A DNA stretch of 64,000 nt. Source: Bacteroidota bacterium (lineage in GTDB: Bacteria > Bacteroidota > Bacteroidia > Bacteroidales > Prolixibacteraceae). Positions 1 through 9,429 of this stretch are shown here, in pieces. Under the pieces are notes generated by a model, which was not told where the DNA came from, did not search any database, and saw only the letters and a program-made list of their open reading frames with translations. Position numbers and translations under genes: made by a program. Numbering within the stretch: position 1 is the stretch's first letter; each line of letters begins with the position of its first letter. The stretch spans positions 23,507-87,506 of the forward strand of contig JAJRSD010000060.1 of NCBI GenBank assembly GCA_024278975.1, in the 5' to 3' direction.

Positions 1-305
1 GGCAAACTTAAACATCCTTCGTTCATAACCCACTCTTCTCCAGTTATTTCAATTATTTCAGAATTTATAAAAACCTTTTTGAAATCTGCTAATTCCGGAT
101 CTTCATCAGCATTTGCTGTTGCGTCGATAACAAATAAACGGATGGATAGTCCCACTTGTGGAGCCGCAAGTCCTACTCCATCAGAATAGTACATTGTTTC
201 CCACATGTTTTCGATAATCTCTTTTATTTGTGGATTATCTTTCTCGATATTTTTTGCCTTTTTACGTAATAAAGTGTCTCCGTAAACGGTAATCGGGTAT
301 TTCAT
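1..305 (-). CDS. def: Peptide deformylase, C-terminus cut by window edge
   Basis: This enzyme removes the formyl group from the N-terminal methionine of new proteins, using a bound metal ion. The visible part reads MKYPITVYGDTLLRKKAKNI and contains family motif 1 (GVGLAAPQVG, about residues 43-52) and motif 2 (EGCLSLP), whose Cys binds the metal. Motif 3 (HExDH) would lie beyond base 1. The start ATG is at 305-303, one base after the ruvX stop codon, so the two genes are co-transcribed. The family assignment is secure; the gene is partial only because the window ends. Confidence 0.95.
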   Translation of the reverse strand, partial: MKYPITVYGDTLLRKKAKNIEKDNPQIKEIIENMWETMYYSDGVGLAAPQVGLSIRLFVIDATANADEDPELADFKKVFINSEIIEITGEEWVMNEGCLSL

Positions 306-306
306 T

Positions 307-729
307 TTATATTCTGTTTCGTTTTTGTTCTAAATAACCTTGCAAAATTATGGTTGCGCTAATTGCATCAACCAGCGCTTTGTCTCGTCTTTTTTGCTTT
401 TTTAATCCTCCGTCAATCATGGTTTGAAATGCCATTTTAGATGTAAATCTTTCATCCACAATCTCCAGTTTCATATCGGGATATATTTTTTGAAATCTCT
501 TTAAAAACGGATTGATATATCTAACAGATTCGGAAGCTTCATTGTTCATCTGTTTTGGATATCCTATAACTACTGTTTCAACATCTTCCTTTTGGAAATA
601 CTCTTTTAGGAAATCCCAGATTGTGTGTGTTGAAATTGTTGTTAGGCGGGTGGCAATAATTTGTCCGGGGTCGGTAATTGCCAGTCCTGTTCTTTTTCTT
701 CCGTAATCAATCGCTAAAATTCTTCCCAT
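307..729 (-). CDS. ruvX: YqgF/RuvX family putative pre-16S rRNA nuclease
   Basis: This is an RNase H-fold nuclease of the YqgF family. Family knowledge links it to 16S rRNA 5'-end maturation, with an older annotation as a Holliday junction resolvase. The protein has the usual short length (140 residues) and starts MGRILAIDYGRKRTGLA, where the first acidic residue of the active site (D8) sits in the typical D-Y/F-G-x-x-R-x-G motif. A second motif, VIGYPKQMN, and the conserved DERFTSK and DAISA segments follow. It is the first gene of a ruvX-def unit. Confidence 0.93.
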   Translation of the reverse strand: MGRILAIDYGRKRTGLAITDPGQIIATRLTTISTHTIWDFLKEYFQKEDVETVVIGYPKQMNNEASESVRYINPFLKRFQKIYPDMKLEIVDERFTSKMAFQTMIDGGLKKQKRRDKALVDAISATIILQGYLEQKRNRI

Positions 730-750
730 TCAAATTTCTAATAAGTGCTG

Positions 751-758
751 CAAAAGTA
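751..758 (-). promoter_or_regulatory. Promoter -7 box for ruvX-def
   Basis: On the minus strand the bases read TACTTTTG followed by C, an exact match to the Bacteroidota -7 element TAnnTTTG, 21 bases upstream of the ruvX ATG. A matching -33 TTTG is not evident at the usual spacing, so the call rests on one box. Confidence 0.4.
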
Positions 759-940
759 GATAGAAAATACCTGAAAAAAAGGAAGTTTTAACGCTTTAGT
801 TTGTAGGGTTTTGAGTTAACTGAGATTTAAATTTGATTTATTTGGCACGTACTTTGTTTAACAAACTGTATTACCGGTATTTTATAAGGCGTCAAAAGAG
901 CAAAACAAAAAAGATTGTTAAATCTAAAAAACAAGAAGTC

Positions 941-2218
941 ATGAAACGAGTAAAAATCAGGCTGCTTGCTACGATTATCACTCTGGCGGCAGTTACAATA
1001 ATAGCAACAACTCCAACAGCAGCACAACGTCGTTCAACCGGACGGCAAACTGCACAGTCGGGAGTTAAAAAAAGCGACGAAAGTAGAAAAAGAACTGTTC
1101 AGAAAAAGAGTACTTTTAAAAACTACGATAAGGTTGAGCGGTCGCCACGGAATAGTTCGATTACAAGAAGCCGTGCCGTTCAGCATAAATCTACTCCTTC
1201 TGTAAAACGTAGTTCAAATTCAAATCATCGGGTAACTTCCCGTAGTAGTACGCCAGGCAAAAGCCGGCAGGTTACCTCCAATAATAGAACTCCAAAAAGT
1301 TGGGATAATTTTAAGGATAAATCTAGTTTCAGAGGAAATAGAAGTACTGGTTCTACTTCGCAAAACAGGGGAAATGATTATTCCGTCAGGGGAAAGTCAA
1401 CTTCAACACGTGTTTCAAGTCGTCATTCAAACTCAGACAGAAATATTTTAGCATCGGCAAACAGGGGAAGCAAAAATACTTCAATATCTTCCCGCAATCG
1501 TTCGCAATCGAGTTCTGGTTCTGCACGAATTTCAAACCGCCTTGCAAGTAATAACAAAAATATTTCATCTTCATCGCACAGCGGAAGGCGCGGAACTTCG
1601 ATAAATACAAGTAAACGTGCAAAATACCAGCTTAATAACAACGACAAGCGTTACAAACCAAATAGTAATTACAGGGGAAGTAGCAAAACCTGGTCGAATA
1701 ATTACCGTCCACAAAATATGAATTACAACTATAATTCGTATAATTATTACAATAATTACAACCATTACACACATAATCATTGGAACAGGAATTGGGAGAA
1801 TTACCGCTGGAATAATTACAGTTGGATAGATTATTACGGTGGTTACAATCCGTACTCATACAGATATCACAAATATTATTATCATCATAATTTTTACGGA
1901 CATGTAATCCGCAGGTTTATTTATACACCTCATGTATTTGTTCACAACCGGCAACGCTACTACAATTACAACGGGCAATTTTTTAGATATCAATTTGGAA
2001 TTGGATATGTTTTGGTTGATATGCCATTTGGACTGACTTTCGATTATATTCCATCCGATTACGAACGGGTTTATATAAATGGTTATCTTTATTTTAGGGT
2101 TGGTAATTTGTTTTTCGAATATTCAAACTATGGATTTCAACTGGTTCATTATCCCGATAGATATTATGCGTACGATGATAATTACCAGAACGAAGGCTAC
2201 TATTACGACGATTATTAA
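941..2218 (+). CDS. Secreted low-complexity protein with C-terminal DUF6515-like domain
   Basis: The reading frame is open from 833, but the ATG at 941 gives a proper signal peptide (MKRVKIRLLATIITLAAVTI, then an Ala-rich cleavage site ending TAAQR), so I start there. The mature protein has three parts: a long Ser/Arg/Asn-rich basic segment, an Asn/Tyr-rich segment full of NYN and YNN repeats, and a folded C-terminus with YYNYNGQFFRY, YVLVDMPFGLTFDYIP and VYINGYLYFRVGNLFFEY. That C-terminus resembles the DUF6515 family, in which YxxxG strands alternate with a VxxPxG linker. The protein is exported, possibly cell-surface. Function is unknown. The biased composition suggests a disordered stalk or a polyanion-binding region. 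Confidence 0.7.
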   Translation: MKRVKIRLLATIITLAAVTIIATTPTAAQRRSTGRQTAQSGVKKSDESRKRTVQKKSTFKNYDKVERSPRNSSITRSRAVQHKSTPSVKRSSNSNHRVTSRSSTPGKSRQVTSNNRTPKSWDNFKDKSSFRGNRSTGSTSQNRGNDYSVRGKSTSTRVSSRHSNSDRNILASANRGSKNTSISSRNRSQSSSGSARISNRLASNNKNISSSSHSGRRGTSINTSKRAKYQLNNNDKRYKPNSNYRGSSKTWSNNYRPQNMNYNYNSYNYYNNYNHYTHNHWNRNWENYRWNNYSWIDYYGGYNPYSYRYHKYYYHHNFYGHVIRRFIYTPHVFVHNRQRYYNYNGQFFRYQFGIGYVLVDMPFGLTFDYIPSDYERVYINGYLYFRVGNLFFEYSNYGFQLVHYPDRYYAYDDNYQNEGYYYDDY

Positions 2219-2276
2219 TATTAAATAAAAAAAATGACCTACTTTAGCAGAAGTAATCACCATAAAAACACAATAA

Positions 2277-2918
2277 ATGACCTTAAAATTAAAACGCGAC
2301 CAAATCCCACTTCAAAAAGCTAATAACTGGCGAAACAGTTTTGAAGAGGAAAAAAAACTTACATTTAACCTGGGTACTTCTCAAATAGTTCTTCAAAAAA
2401 ATACCTATAAAACTTTAGCTGGCGAAAACGAAAACAGGTTACGTATCTATCTTGGCCTCGAACAATTAAACGAAAATGGGAAATATGAATTATGTGCTTT
2501 TGCCGTGTCTGCTTTTTTATTGGGAAGTGGCGATGTTTATGTAGATTATGAAACTCCGGTTTACAAACTTGAGAAGCAAAATATTGATTTTTCGCTAATA
2601 ACAAATGAGGTAATTGAAAGTATTAAACGATACAGAAGTTGGCGTATGGGAGAGTTAGATGCTGATAATAAAACCGCTGTTGTTAGAAAATATATTTACC
2701 CAAACGCTTATTTACTCACTAAATTTGAGTTGCACGAAATTTTTAATATTCAGAATAAAAATGCCGCAGATTTAGAGTTTGGAATTTCGAAAACTATGAA
2801 TGTTATGATTGTGCCTGAAATAGATAAAAATAATGGAGATGAGCCAAATGTATTTAATTACTGTGGATTATGTCCACCAGATTGCGACGACCGAAGTATT
2901 TATAATATTTTCCAGTAG
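2277..2918 (+). CDS. Hypothetical protein, 213 residues
   Basis: I do not recognise this family. The protein is soluble, with no signal peptide or membrane segment. It has a central hydrophobic strand (YELCAFAVSAFLLGSG) and a Cys-rich C-terminal end containing CGLCPPDC (four Cys in ten residues plus Asp), which could bind a metal ion. It lies 58 bases after the DUF6515-like gene on the same strand and could be co-transcribed with it. It converges with the DUF5686 gene downstream. Confidence 0.6.
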   Translation: MTLKLKRDQIPLQKANNWRNSFEEEKKLTFNLGTSQIVLQKNTYKTLAGENENRLRIYLGLEQLNENGKYELCAFAVSAFLLGSGDVYVDYETPVYKLEKQNIDFSLITNEVIESIKRYRSWRMGELDADNKTAVVRKYIYPNAYLLTKFELHEIFNIQNKNAADLEFGISKTMNVMIVPEIDKNNGDEPNVFNYCGLCPPDCDDRSIYNIFQ

Positions 2919-2983
2919 AGAGGGAATGGTTCTATTAAAATGATTTTCAAGGTTTATGTGATGAGAGATAGGAATACAGTTAG

Positions 2984-5431
2984 CTAAAAGCTCATTTCAG
3001 CTCGTAAACGTATGCCGCTTTTGTCGGTGAAACTGCTGCCGGAATAGGTGTTTCCCAGTAAATGAACATATTCAATACGCAATACTTTAAAGATATTTGT
3101 AACTCCAAAACCAATTTCGGAATAGGGTGTTTTTATATCATTTGAGTAATATCCGGGCAGGTCGAATACACCTTTGTATGAACTGTTCAATGTTCCGTAA
3201 TGAAGTTTAAACGAGACTATTTCGCGAAGTTTTAACCTCTTGATTAGCGGAATCCGGTTCAAAATAATACCTCCGCCATTAAAATGCAAATGGGTGTTGG
3301 TGTATAAATTATGGGCAAACGAAGCGTGATGCAGCAGGTTATACCTGTATTTTGCATAACCCAGCGACATGGAACCAACGGGCTGGTCGAGCAAATCGTA
3401 GGGTGCATCGCCCAACAGATAACCAGCATTAAACATATAGTTCATAAAAATCTGACCCATTGTTAGCCGGCCTTCAATTGAACCGTGAAACTGGGAATAA
3501 ATTCCGAAATCGGTAATGCTGCCATTTGGTAATCTCGTTTGTCCGATATCCCAGCTCAAGTTGATGACAGGAGTTTGGTTGAGGTAATATACCCGGTCGA
3601 AATAGAGCTTGTCGTAATGCTGACCAAATGCAAGCCGGCAATTAAACAGAACGCCATAATTCGAGTAGGTTTCGTATTCTGTTCCGTCGCGAATAAAATG
3701 CACATTTTCGGTGCGTGTACTTGATAGATAGTAGGGAGACGCCTCCAGTGTGAAATTCTTTTCGGCGTTGAGTTCCATTCGTAACTCGAAGCTATTTTCC
3801 TCTTTTAAATACGGGTTTTGTTCGCGCGAGGTGAATGCTGCGATGAAATTTCCATTCCCTCTCGTGTTCGGGTTCTTTTTAATGTAACGGAGATATTTAT
3901 CTTGCGAAACGAGATAATAATCGTTGTAATAGTAGAATCGAAAAATAAACTTATCGGTTGTTAGCGGTTGCCAGGTGAAATTTACCCCGTATTTCAGCTC
4001 CTTTGTTTTTGTTCCCATTCCGAGATACCCGCCAACCGAGAAATATTTAAACATCTTTTCGCTGGTACGCAATGGCAAATTAAAACGGTTGCCTTCAATG
4101 AGGTTGGTGCTGTAGATATCGTACACCGGCCCAATATCAATTTTCCCGGCATTTACATAACTTGTTAAAACCATGTTTCCAATTGCATCGATTCCTTTAA
4201 CAACATTTTGCTCTTTTAATTTATCAACCCGGTAGTAGGCTCCCACTTCAAGTTGGTTGTCAGATGCAAATTCAGGACTGTTTTTCCATTCGTAAGCTTT
4301 TGCCGGGGTAAGTTGTTCCGATGTGGAATAACTGGTCGATTTATTAATCAGCCAATTGCCACTTGCCACATTATCAATGCGTTGTGAGCTGTAATTTGAA
4401 GCAGTATCTTTATTTAATGTCAGCGACATATTAATACCAATTCGTTGTTGGTTGTAAAACCAGGTTCCGTTCGGCATTTTTTTGTACTTCACATTTCCTT
4501 TAAAACCATTTATAAAATTGAGGTTTGCCTCTTTGGGCAGATAAACTTCGATATCGGTTAAAGCAAAGCTGCTGTCTTCGACTGTAAAATGGCCGGAGAA
4601 GAGCAGATTGTACCTGTTTTTAGGGGCAAACGAAAAGTTAAAATATTTTTTACCATTCAAAATCGTACTGTCGTTCAAATATAGATTATAATGCAACGGA
4701 GCAGTGCTGCTTATTGGCGATATAATTCCTCTCCCCAAAATATATATCTGCTCTTTATAGAAATCTAAATCGATAACAACATTTAGTAAAATCAAACTTT
4801 CTATGGATTGATTCAGCCGTGGGAAAATGCCGTCTTTTTTATTGTAAACTTTCTCCGGTTCGTTGTTCTCAAAATTCAGGGCTTCTTCTGCAAGATAGAT
4901 GGGGGCAAACCGTAATTTCTGGCTGTCGATTTTAACGGTAACTTCGTTTAAGTTGTTTATCAGTTTGGTTACCTTCCAAGTTGTGTCAACCGCCCGGTAA
5001 ACTGTTGTTTGTGCCAGCGTTTTATAACTGGTTATACTTCGCAAATTTTCTCTATTCTGCTTTTTATGTCGAACGATTTGTTTGAACAGGACTTTTGCCC
5101 GCGGCACTTCCGGTTTCACGGTTACTTCGTCAATCTTTTGTATCTCTTTTTCAAGCACAATAACAAGGTCGTTGCTTTGTTTCCGTTTTATTAAAGTCTC
5201 TCTGTTCTTATAACCAACCGACGATACGCAGAGTGTATCGTTTTTAGGCGATAGAATGGCAAAGTGCCCGTTTACATCTGCCATGGTTCCCTGCAATGTT
5301 CCTTTCAGCCAAACATTTGCAAAGGGAATTTCGCTTCCGTTTTCGTCTTTTACATAGCCCGAAACCGATTGGGCAAAGCTACTAAAACCGAAAATGGTCA
5401 GTAAAAAAAATATAATAAACCGATAATTCAT
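2984..5431 (-). CDS. DUF5686 family outer-membrane protein with carboxypeptidase-regulatory-like domain
   Basis: A signal peptide (to about residue 20, ending FSSFAQ) is followed by a CarboxypepD_reg-like beta-sandwich, the fold also found at the N-terminus of SusC/TonB-dependent proteins: VSGYVKDENGSEIPFANVWL, then GTMADVNGHFAI. The remaining ~700 residues are the DUF5686 region, rich in alternating strands and ending in the aromatic residue of EMSF, as expected for an outer-membrane beta-barrel. It is the last gene of the eight-gene lipid operon, 7 bases after the phosphatidyltransferase. In that context it could be the outer-membrane receiver or exit site for the operon's product; this is inference, as the family has no firm function. 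Confidence 0.8.
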   Translation of the reverse strand: MNYRFIIFFLLTIFGFSSFAQSVSGYVKDENGSEIPFANVWLKGTLQGTMADVNGHFAILSPKNDTLCVSSVGYKNRETLIKRKQSNDLVIVLEKEIQKIDEVTVKPEVPRAKVLFKQIVRHKKQNRENLRSITSYKTLAQTTVYRAVDTTWKVTKLINNLNEVTVKIDSQKLRFAPIYLAEEALNFENNEPEKVYNKKDGIFPRLNQSIESLILLNVVIDLDFYKEQIYILGRGIISPISSTAPLHYNLYLNDSTILNGKKYFNFSFAPKNRYNLLFSGHFTVEDSSFALTDIEVYLPKEANLNFINGFKGNVKYKKMPNGTWFYNQQRIGINMSLTLNKDTASNYSSQRIDNVASGNWLINKSTSYSTSEQLTPAKAYEWKNSPEFASDNQLEVGAYYRVDKLKEQNVVKGIDAIGNMVLTSYVNAGKIDIGPVYDIYSTNLIEGNRFNLPLRTSEKMFKYFSVGGYLGMGTKTKELKYGVNFTWQPLTTDKFIFRFYYYNDYYLVSQDKYLRYIKKNPNTRGNGNFIAAFTSREQNPYLKEENSFELRMELNAEKNFTLEASPYYLSSTRTENVHFIRDGTEYETYSNYGVLFNCRLAFGQHYDKLYFDRVYYLNQTPVINLSWDIGQTRLPNGSITDFGIYSQFHGSIEGRLTMGQIFMNYMFNAGYLLGDAPYDLLDQPVGSMSLGYAKYRYNLLHHASFAHNLYTNTHLHFNGGGIILNRIPLIKRLKLREIVSFKLHYGTLNSSYKGVFDLPGYYSNDIKTPYSEIGFGVTNIFKVLRIEYVHLLGNTYSGSSFTDKSGIRLRAEMSF

Positions 5432-5438
5432 TCGTCCG

Positions 5439-6032
5439 CTATTTGTTCCCCTTGCTTTTAATTAACCAATAAAGTCCTTTTACTCCAATTTTTATATCGT
5501 CGAGCCAAAACAGTACGAATATTTTTTCGGTATAGGCAATAATTCCCCAACAAACTGCCACATAAAACATCCAGGTGTAAAACCCGAAAACAAAGAGGAT
5601 AAAAAAGAAGATACTTTGCACGTAACCTGCTGACACGGCAGAATAGAGGTGCAGTCCCGGGATTTTTCCGAAACGCAAAAACGCAACAATATAACTGAGT
5701 ATAAAAAGAGTTAGAAACAGGTACAAAACTGTTGCATGCGGTTCAATTTCAGTCCATCTAAAAACGAATATTCCCAGCAATGCCATGGCATAAGTAAATA
5801 TATCGGCAAGGTTATCGAGTGCTGCACCAAAATTTGTTTGAAGCTTAAAATGCCGGGCAATAAATCCATCGAGCGCATCGCTTACCAAGCTGATACTCAA
5901 TAGAATTACAAACCAGCTCTCGCGGTTGGTTACGGCCATGAAAAGAATTACCGGAAATACCAGCAAACGGTACAAACTAATTAGATTGGGTACATTTAAA
6001 ATATTCTCCCCTTTTACAATTATCTTTTTCAT
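5439..6032 (-). CDS. CDP-alcohol phosphatidyltransferase family protein
   Basis: The enzyme class transfers a phosphatidyl group from a CDP-activated lipid to an alcohol acceptor in the inner membrane. The complete family motif is present: D52xxD55-G56xxA59-R60-x8-G69xxxD73xxxD77, with all four metal-binding Asp residues intact. Several hydrophobic helices follow. At 197 residues it is the size of PgsA-like enzymes, but the acceptor cannot be read from sequence and I withhold a symbol. It lies downstream of cdsA and a lipid kinase in one operon, so it most likely uses the CDP-lipid made there. Confidence 0.88.
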   Translation of the reverse strand: MKKIIVKGENILNVPNLISLYRLLVFPVILFMAVTNRESWFVILLSISLVSDALDGFIARHFKLQTNFGAALDNLADIFTYAMALLGIFVFRWTEIEPHATVLYLFLTLFILSYIVAFLRFGKIPGLHLYSAVSAGYVQSIFFFILFVFGFYTWMFYVAVCWGIIAYTEKIFVLFWLDDIKIGVKGLYWLIKSKGNK

Positions 6033-6061
6033 TTTTAACTTTTTTAGTGGTTCGAAGTTGG

Positions 6062-7174
6062 TTAACAGGCAGGTTGCAGCATTTTACTGTTCCGTTTATC
6101 GGTGAGCCCGTTAATAAAGAATTCTAACATTTTGAAAATGGTGTGTTCATCCACATCGTGTCCGCCCGACAGTACAATTTTATCGAGGTTTTGTGTGTCG
6201 AAACGAATGTTAGTTTTTATATAACCACCCGTAAACGACATGCCCACCGAAATTATTCTTTCCATGGCATTCATCTCCTTTTTGTCGATGGATTCTACCG
6301 GGCTTATATTTATGGGCAAAAGCTCGCACAGACTGTTTATAATGTGAATGTTTTTTATCGAATTTTTAGCTACAAAATTCATAATGACTGGAAGTTTCTG
6401 AACTTCAACCGTTCGTAACAGGTAGCGAACAACCGTATTTACAGGAATCAGGTTTTGTGTTGAATCCGGGTCAACCTGCACGCGCACCGTTTGATTGGGG
6501 TATTTATAGGCCAGCCCGTGAATTCGTTTTGCAAAATCGAAAATGCCGTAATCGGTTTTTGTTACCCCCGATTTACTATCGCCCACAACCTGCGACAACC
6601 TTAAAATGTGAGCATAAATATTGTTTTTTGTCATCTCATTTTTGACAATATTTTCGGCAAATCTTTTCGATTGCTCGTAATAATTACGGAATTCAGATAT
6701 TTCAGCGGGATTATAAAATTTTTCTTTAAAAACCCCTCTAATATTTCCGCACGAGTAGGCGGTACTGATAAAAAAGAATCGCGAATTTTGGGTTGAATTT
6801 TCAGTAAATATCTTCAGCGAGTTTTTGATTCCCCCAATATTTGTTTCGAAAATTTCATCTTTCGATTTTAGGTCGTATTTCAAACTGGCAGCAAAATGGT
6901 AGTAGTCCACATCGCCACTAAAAATATTAGACAGTTGGCTTTCCGTCATCGAAAAGTTATTGTCGAGCAACGAATAAGAGTAAACCTGTAAATTACTACT
7001 TCCTGAATATCTGCCGTTTGTAATGTTGTCAAGTGCATTGTTCATCCTTTTGGTAGCCGAATATTTTGAGCTATTCCTGACCAATGCAACAACTTTGTAG
7101 TTTTGTGCCAGTAATTCGTTTATAAAATTTGAAGCAACAAAACCATTTGCCCCGTTAATAATAATTTTTCTCAT
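6062..7174 (-). CDS. NAD(P)-dependent epimerase/dehydratase (extended SDR)
   Basis: This is a Rossmann-fold enzyme of the extended SDR type. The N-terminal nucleotide-binding turn is GANGFVASN (residues 8-16), which lacks the third glycine of the usual GxxGxxG. The catalytic pair is Y166xxxK170 (YEQSK), with an upstream serine in FISTAYS. It contains IGGIKNSLKIF, typical of SDRs that act on sugar nucleotides or on acyl/sterol substrates. The protein is 370 residues. It sits between the lipid kinase and the CDP-alcohol transferase, so its substrate is probably a lipid precursor or head group. That is inferred from context only. Confidence 0.82.
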   Translation of the reverse strand: MRKIIINGANGFVASNFINELLAQNYKVVALVRNSSKYSATKRMNNALDNITNGRYSGSSNLQVYSYSLLDNNFSMTESQLSNIFSGDVDYYHFAASLKYDLKSKDEIFETNIGGIKNSLKIFTENSTQNSRFFFISTAYSCGNIRGVFKEKFYNPAEISEFRNYYEQSKRFAENIVKNEMTKNNIYAHILRLSQVVGDSKSGVTKTDYGIFDFAKRIHGLAYKYPNQTVRVQVDPDSTQNLIPVNTVVRYLLRTVEVQKLPVIMNFVAKNSIKNIHIINSLCELLPINISPVESIDKKEMNAMERIISVGMSFTGGYIKTNIRFDTQNLDKIVLSGGHDVDEHTIFKMLEFFINGLTDKRNSKMLQPAC

Positions 7175-7197
7175 AGCGTTATTTTTTTAATTGATTT

Positions 7198-7875
7198 TTA
7201 CAAAAACAGTACAAGTACAAGCACCACACTCAATGGAATGGTAAGATTATCGGAGCCGCGCCAGCTCAATAATTCCGCCAGGGTTCCAACGGCTGCAATG
7301 GTCAATGCGAGCCAGAATGTTTTCAGGTCGAATACGTTGCGGTGGAAATAGAGGGCAATTAAACTGATTATAAAAGCGGTGGTTAGAAATGCCCCCGAGC
7401 CAATTATTGTCTTTTTGGTTTTTATTCCAAAGAGAGTAATTTTTCCGTTGTTCTTTTTAATATTCATTCCCAATATCGCAGCCATCGGGTCGCAAACTGC
7501 CAGAATCAACATTGGCAGAATAAAAATGAATTTATTATCGAGCTGAAAAGCGACTAAAAATGTGAGGTAAATTGAAAGCGGCAGCAAGTAACTTCCAACC
7601 GATTTCCGGTTAATATCGTGAATTGAATTAAGTTGCTTCGAATGTTGTGTTAGAAAAAGAGCTGCAAAAAAGAATATTGCCAGCACAAGAATATACCAGT
7701 GCGATGTAAAAACATAGGGAAACGGGACAACCGCAAGTGTTGTTGTAAAGTGTGCAAACTTGCGTGTAATTTCCCCTTTTGTACCAAGCCGGCGATAAAT
7801 TAATTCGTTGAATGCCAGCAGCAAAATAATCCCGACCAAATATACAAGCGATAAAACAACAATGTTAGCAGTCAT
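7198..7875 (-). CDS. Polyprenol/phytol/dolichol-kinase-like membrane lipid kinase
   Basis: This integral membrane protein of 225 residues has about seven hydrophobic segments. It carries hallmarks of the CTP-dependent phytol/dolichol kinase family: an early EITRKFAHF segment (the R-K-x-x-H motif), the cytosolic CDPMAAILG motif, and the C-terminal AELLSWRGSDNLTIPL, where E...DN lies close to the predicted nucleotide site. It would phosphorylate a lipid alcohol. The next gene is cdsA, giving the order kinase plus cytidylyltransferase. An alternative reading is a divergent phosphatidate cytidylyltransferase, to which the family is related. Confidence 0.75.
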   Translation of the reverse strand: MTANIVVLSLVYLVGIILLLAFNELIYRRLGTKGEITRKFAHFTTTLAVVPFPYVFTSHWYILVLAIFFFAALFLTQHSKQLNSIHDINRKSVGSYLLPLSIYLTFLVAFQLDNKFIFILPMLILAVCDPMAAILGMNIKKNNGKITLFGIKTKKTIIGSGAFLTTAFIISLIALYFHRNVFDLKTFWLALTIAAVGTLAELLSWRGSDNLTIPLSVVLVLVLFL

Positions 7876-7885
7876 AATTTTCCGA

Positions 7886-8614
7886 TTAAAAATTTAATAG
7901 ATATAATGAAAGTGCCACCCACGCCCCGCCGGCAATCAGGCTGTCGAAACGGTCGAGAAAACCACCGTGCCCGGGAATCAGGTTGCTGTAATCTTTTACT
8001 CCGTATTTTCGTTTAAAAAACGAAGCAGCAATGTCGCCGGCAAAAGCAAACAGTATAATACCGGTTGCAAACAGTACAGTTTTGAACAGCGGGGCTGGGT
8101 AAAGTTCGTTGAGTAGAACCGAGCTGATTATTGCAATTATTGCTCCTCCGATAATTCCACCCACGGTTTTATTCGGACTGATTTTGGGTGCAATCTTTTT
8201 CCGGCCCCAGAGTTGCCCGCTAATTTGGCTGAAACTGTCGAAAATTGAGAGTATCAAAAATGTAAAGAGAATAAGCTCTTTATCAAGTTTTCCGAAGAAT
8301 AAAAAGCCGGTTGAAAGAGTTCCAAAAACAAGAACAGAGACCGTGAAGAATCCTTTTTTACTGGCTCCGGAGTTTATAAACAATTTAATAATTTCGAAAA
8401 AGCCAAAGCCAATTATCAGTATCGAGAGGTTTTGAAACAGAATGGGATTAATTACAATACTGAAAAACAGAATGTTTATGATGAAAAAGTAGGTGATAAA
8501 TTTTGTCCGGCTTTTTCGTGCAACTTCCCGCTCTTTTTTCCTGTTTATGAAAAAGAACCCAATACTTCCGAGTATGAAGTAGGATAGAATTATAATGTAA
8601 ATAGTCTGTATCAT
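7886..8614 (-). CDS. cdsA: Phosphatidate cytidylyltransferase
   Basis: The enzyme makes CDP-activated lipid from a phosphatidate and CTP in the inner membrane. The C-terminal CdsA signature is intact: SFFKRKYGVKDYSNLIPGHG followed by GFLDRFDS, containing the S-x-x-K-R...K-D...P-G-H-G-G...D-R-x-D pattern. SPNKTVGG is the usual preceding motif. The protein is 242 residues with multiple membrane helices, slightly short for CdsA. It is possibly a second, dedicated copy rather than the housekeeping one, because it lies inside an operon with other lipid genes and an exporter. Confidence 0.88.
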   Translation of the reverse strand: MIQTIYIIILSYFILGSIGFFFINRKKEREVARKSRTKFITYFFIINILFFSIVINPILFQNLSILIIGFGFFEIIKLFINSGASKKGFFTVSVLVFGTLSTGFLFFGKLDKELILFTFLILSIFDSFSQISGQLWGRKKIAPKISPNKTVGGIIGGAIIAIISSVLLNELYPAPLFKTVLFATGIILFAFAGDIAASFFKRKYGVKDYSNLIPGHGGFLDRFDSLIAGGAWVALSLYLLNF

Positions 8615-8622
8615 CTTTTCAA

Positions 8623-9420
8623 TTATTTTAAAATCATTAAAATACCGATGGCAACCATTGCCACCGCGTACCAGTATCTTGTTTTATTTTCAGATTGTCC
8701 GAAATTAGTTTTTGCAATTATCTTGGGCCCGATTAACGCCCCAACAGTCGAACCGGCAGTTAAAAACCCCACAAGTGTCAGGTCTATTTTACCGAGTAAA
8801 AAGTGCGAGCCAACGGCAAAAAATGTATTCACAAGAACAATTAAAAGCGAAGTTCCAATTACCGTTTTTAAGAGAATCTGCATCGAAAACAATCCCGATA
8901 AAACCGGAGCTGTTCCGCTTGTGCCAAAGGTTCCGGTAATCATTCCTGCAAAAAAGCCAAAGAACAATCCTTTGGTAGTTTTTACTGAATTTGAATGTTT
9001 TTTGGGGCTTCTCTTCCCCGAATCGACTCTCTGTTTTTGCCATGTGGAATAAACAATATTGAGAGCGACTAATACCGAATAGATACCAAAACTGAGTTTT
9101 AGCTGATTCGCACTTATTTTATTCGAAATGCCGGCTCCAATGAAAGCGCCAAGAATACCGGCAACAGCAAATATTCCCACCAATTTTAAATCGATATTTT
9201 GTTTTCGGTAATGCCCCCACGACCCCACAATGCAAATTGGCAATGATGCTACCAGCGATGTAATTACTGCGGTTTGCGGGTTAATATTCAGCAATAGAAT
9301 TAATATGGGCAGGAAAAAGAAACCACCGCCTCCGCCGAGCATTGTTCCAAACAATCCGATGATAAAACCAACGAATGGCAGGAGGTAATAAACGGGTTCT
9401 ATTGTCGAGTAAAAGAACAT
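8623..9420 (-). CDS. TauE/SafE family permease
   Basis: This eight-helix membrane protein carries the family's glycine-rich N-terminal half (FIGLFGTMLGGGGGFFFLPIL) and its internal repeat (FFGFFAGMITGTFGTSG). Family members export sulfite, sulfonates or related organic anions. It lies 9 bases from the LolA-like gene and 8 bases from cdsA. The presence of an anion permease inside a lipid operon raises the possibility of a sulfonated head group, but nothing in the sequence proves the substrate. Confidence 0.88.
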   Translation of the reverse strand: MFFYSTIEPVYYLLPFVGFIIGLFGTMLGGGGGFFFLPILILLLNINPQTAVITSLVASLPICIVGSWGHYRKQNIDLKLVGIFAVAGILGAFIGAGISNKISANQLKLSFGIYSVLVALNIVYSTWQKQRVDSGKRSPKKHSNSVKTTKGLFFGFFAGMITGTFGTSGTAPVLSGLFSMQILLKTVIGTSLLIVLVNTFFAVGSHFLLGKIDLTLVGFLTAGSTVGALIGPKIIAKTNFGQSENKTRYWYAVAMVAIGILMILK

Positions 9421-9429
9421 AATTTCGAT

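Noticed and set aside
833..940. Longer start for the DUF6515-like protein
   Set aside because: The extension is basic and precedes a good signal peptide; the ATG at 941 fits an exported protein.
8648..9052. Plus-strand open frames opposite the TauE/SafE, RND and other minus-strand genes
   Set aside because: They mirror the codon structure of the real genes, have no promoter or family similarity, and are shadow frames.
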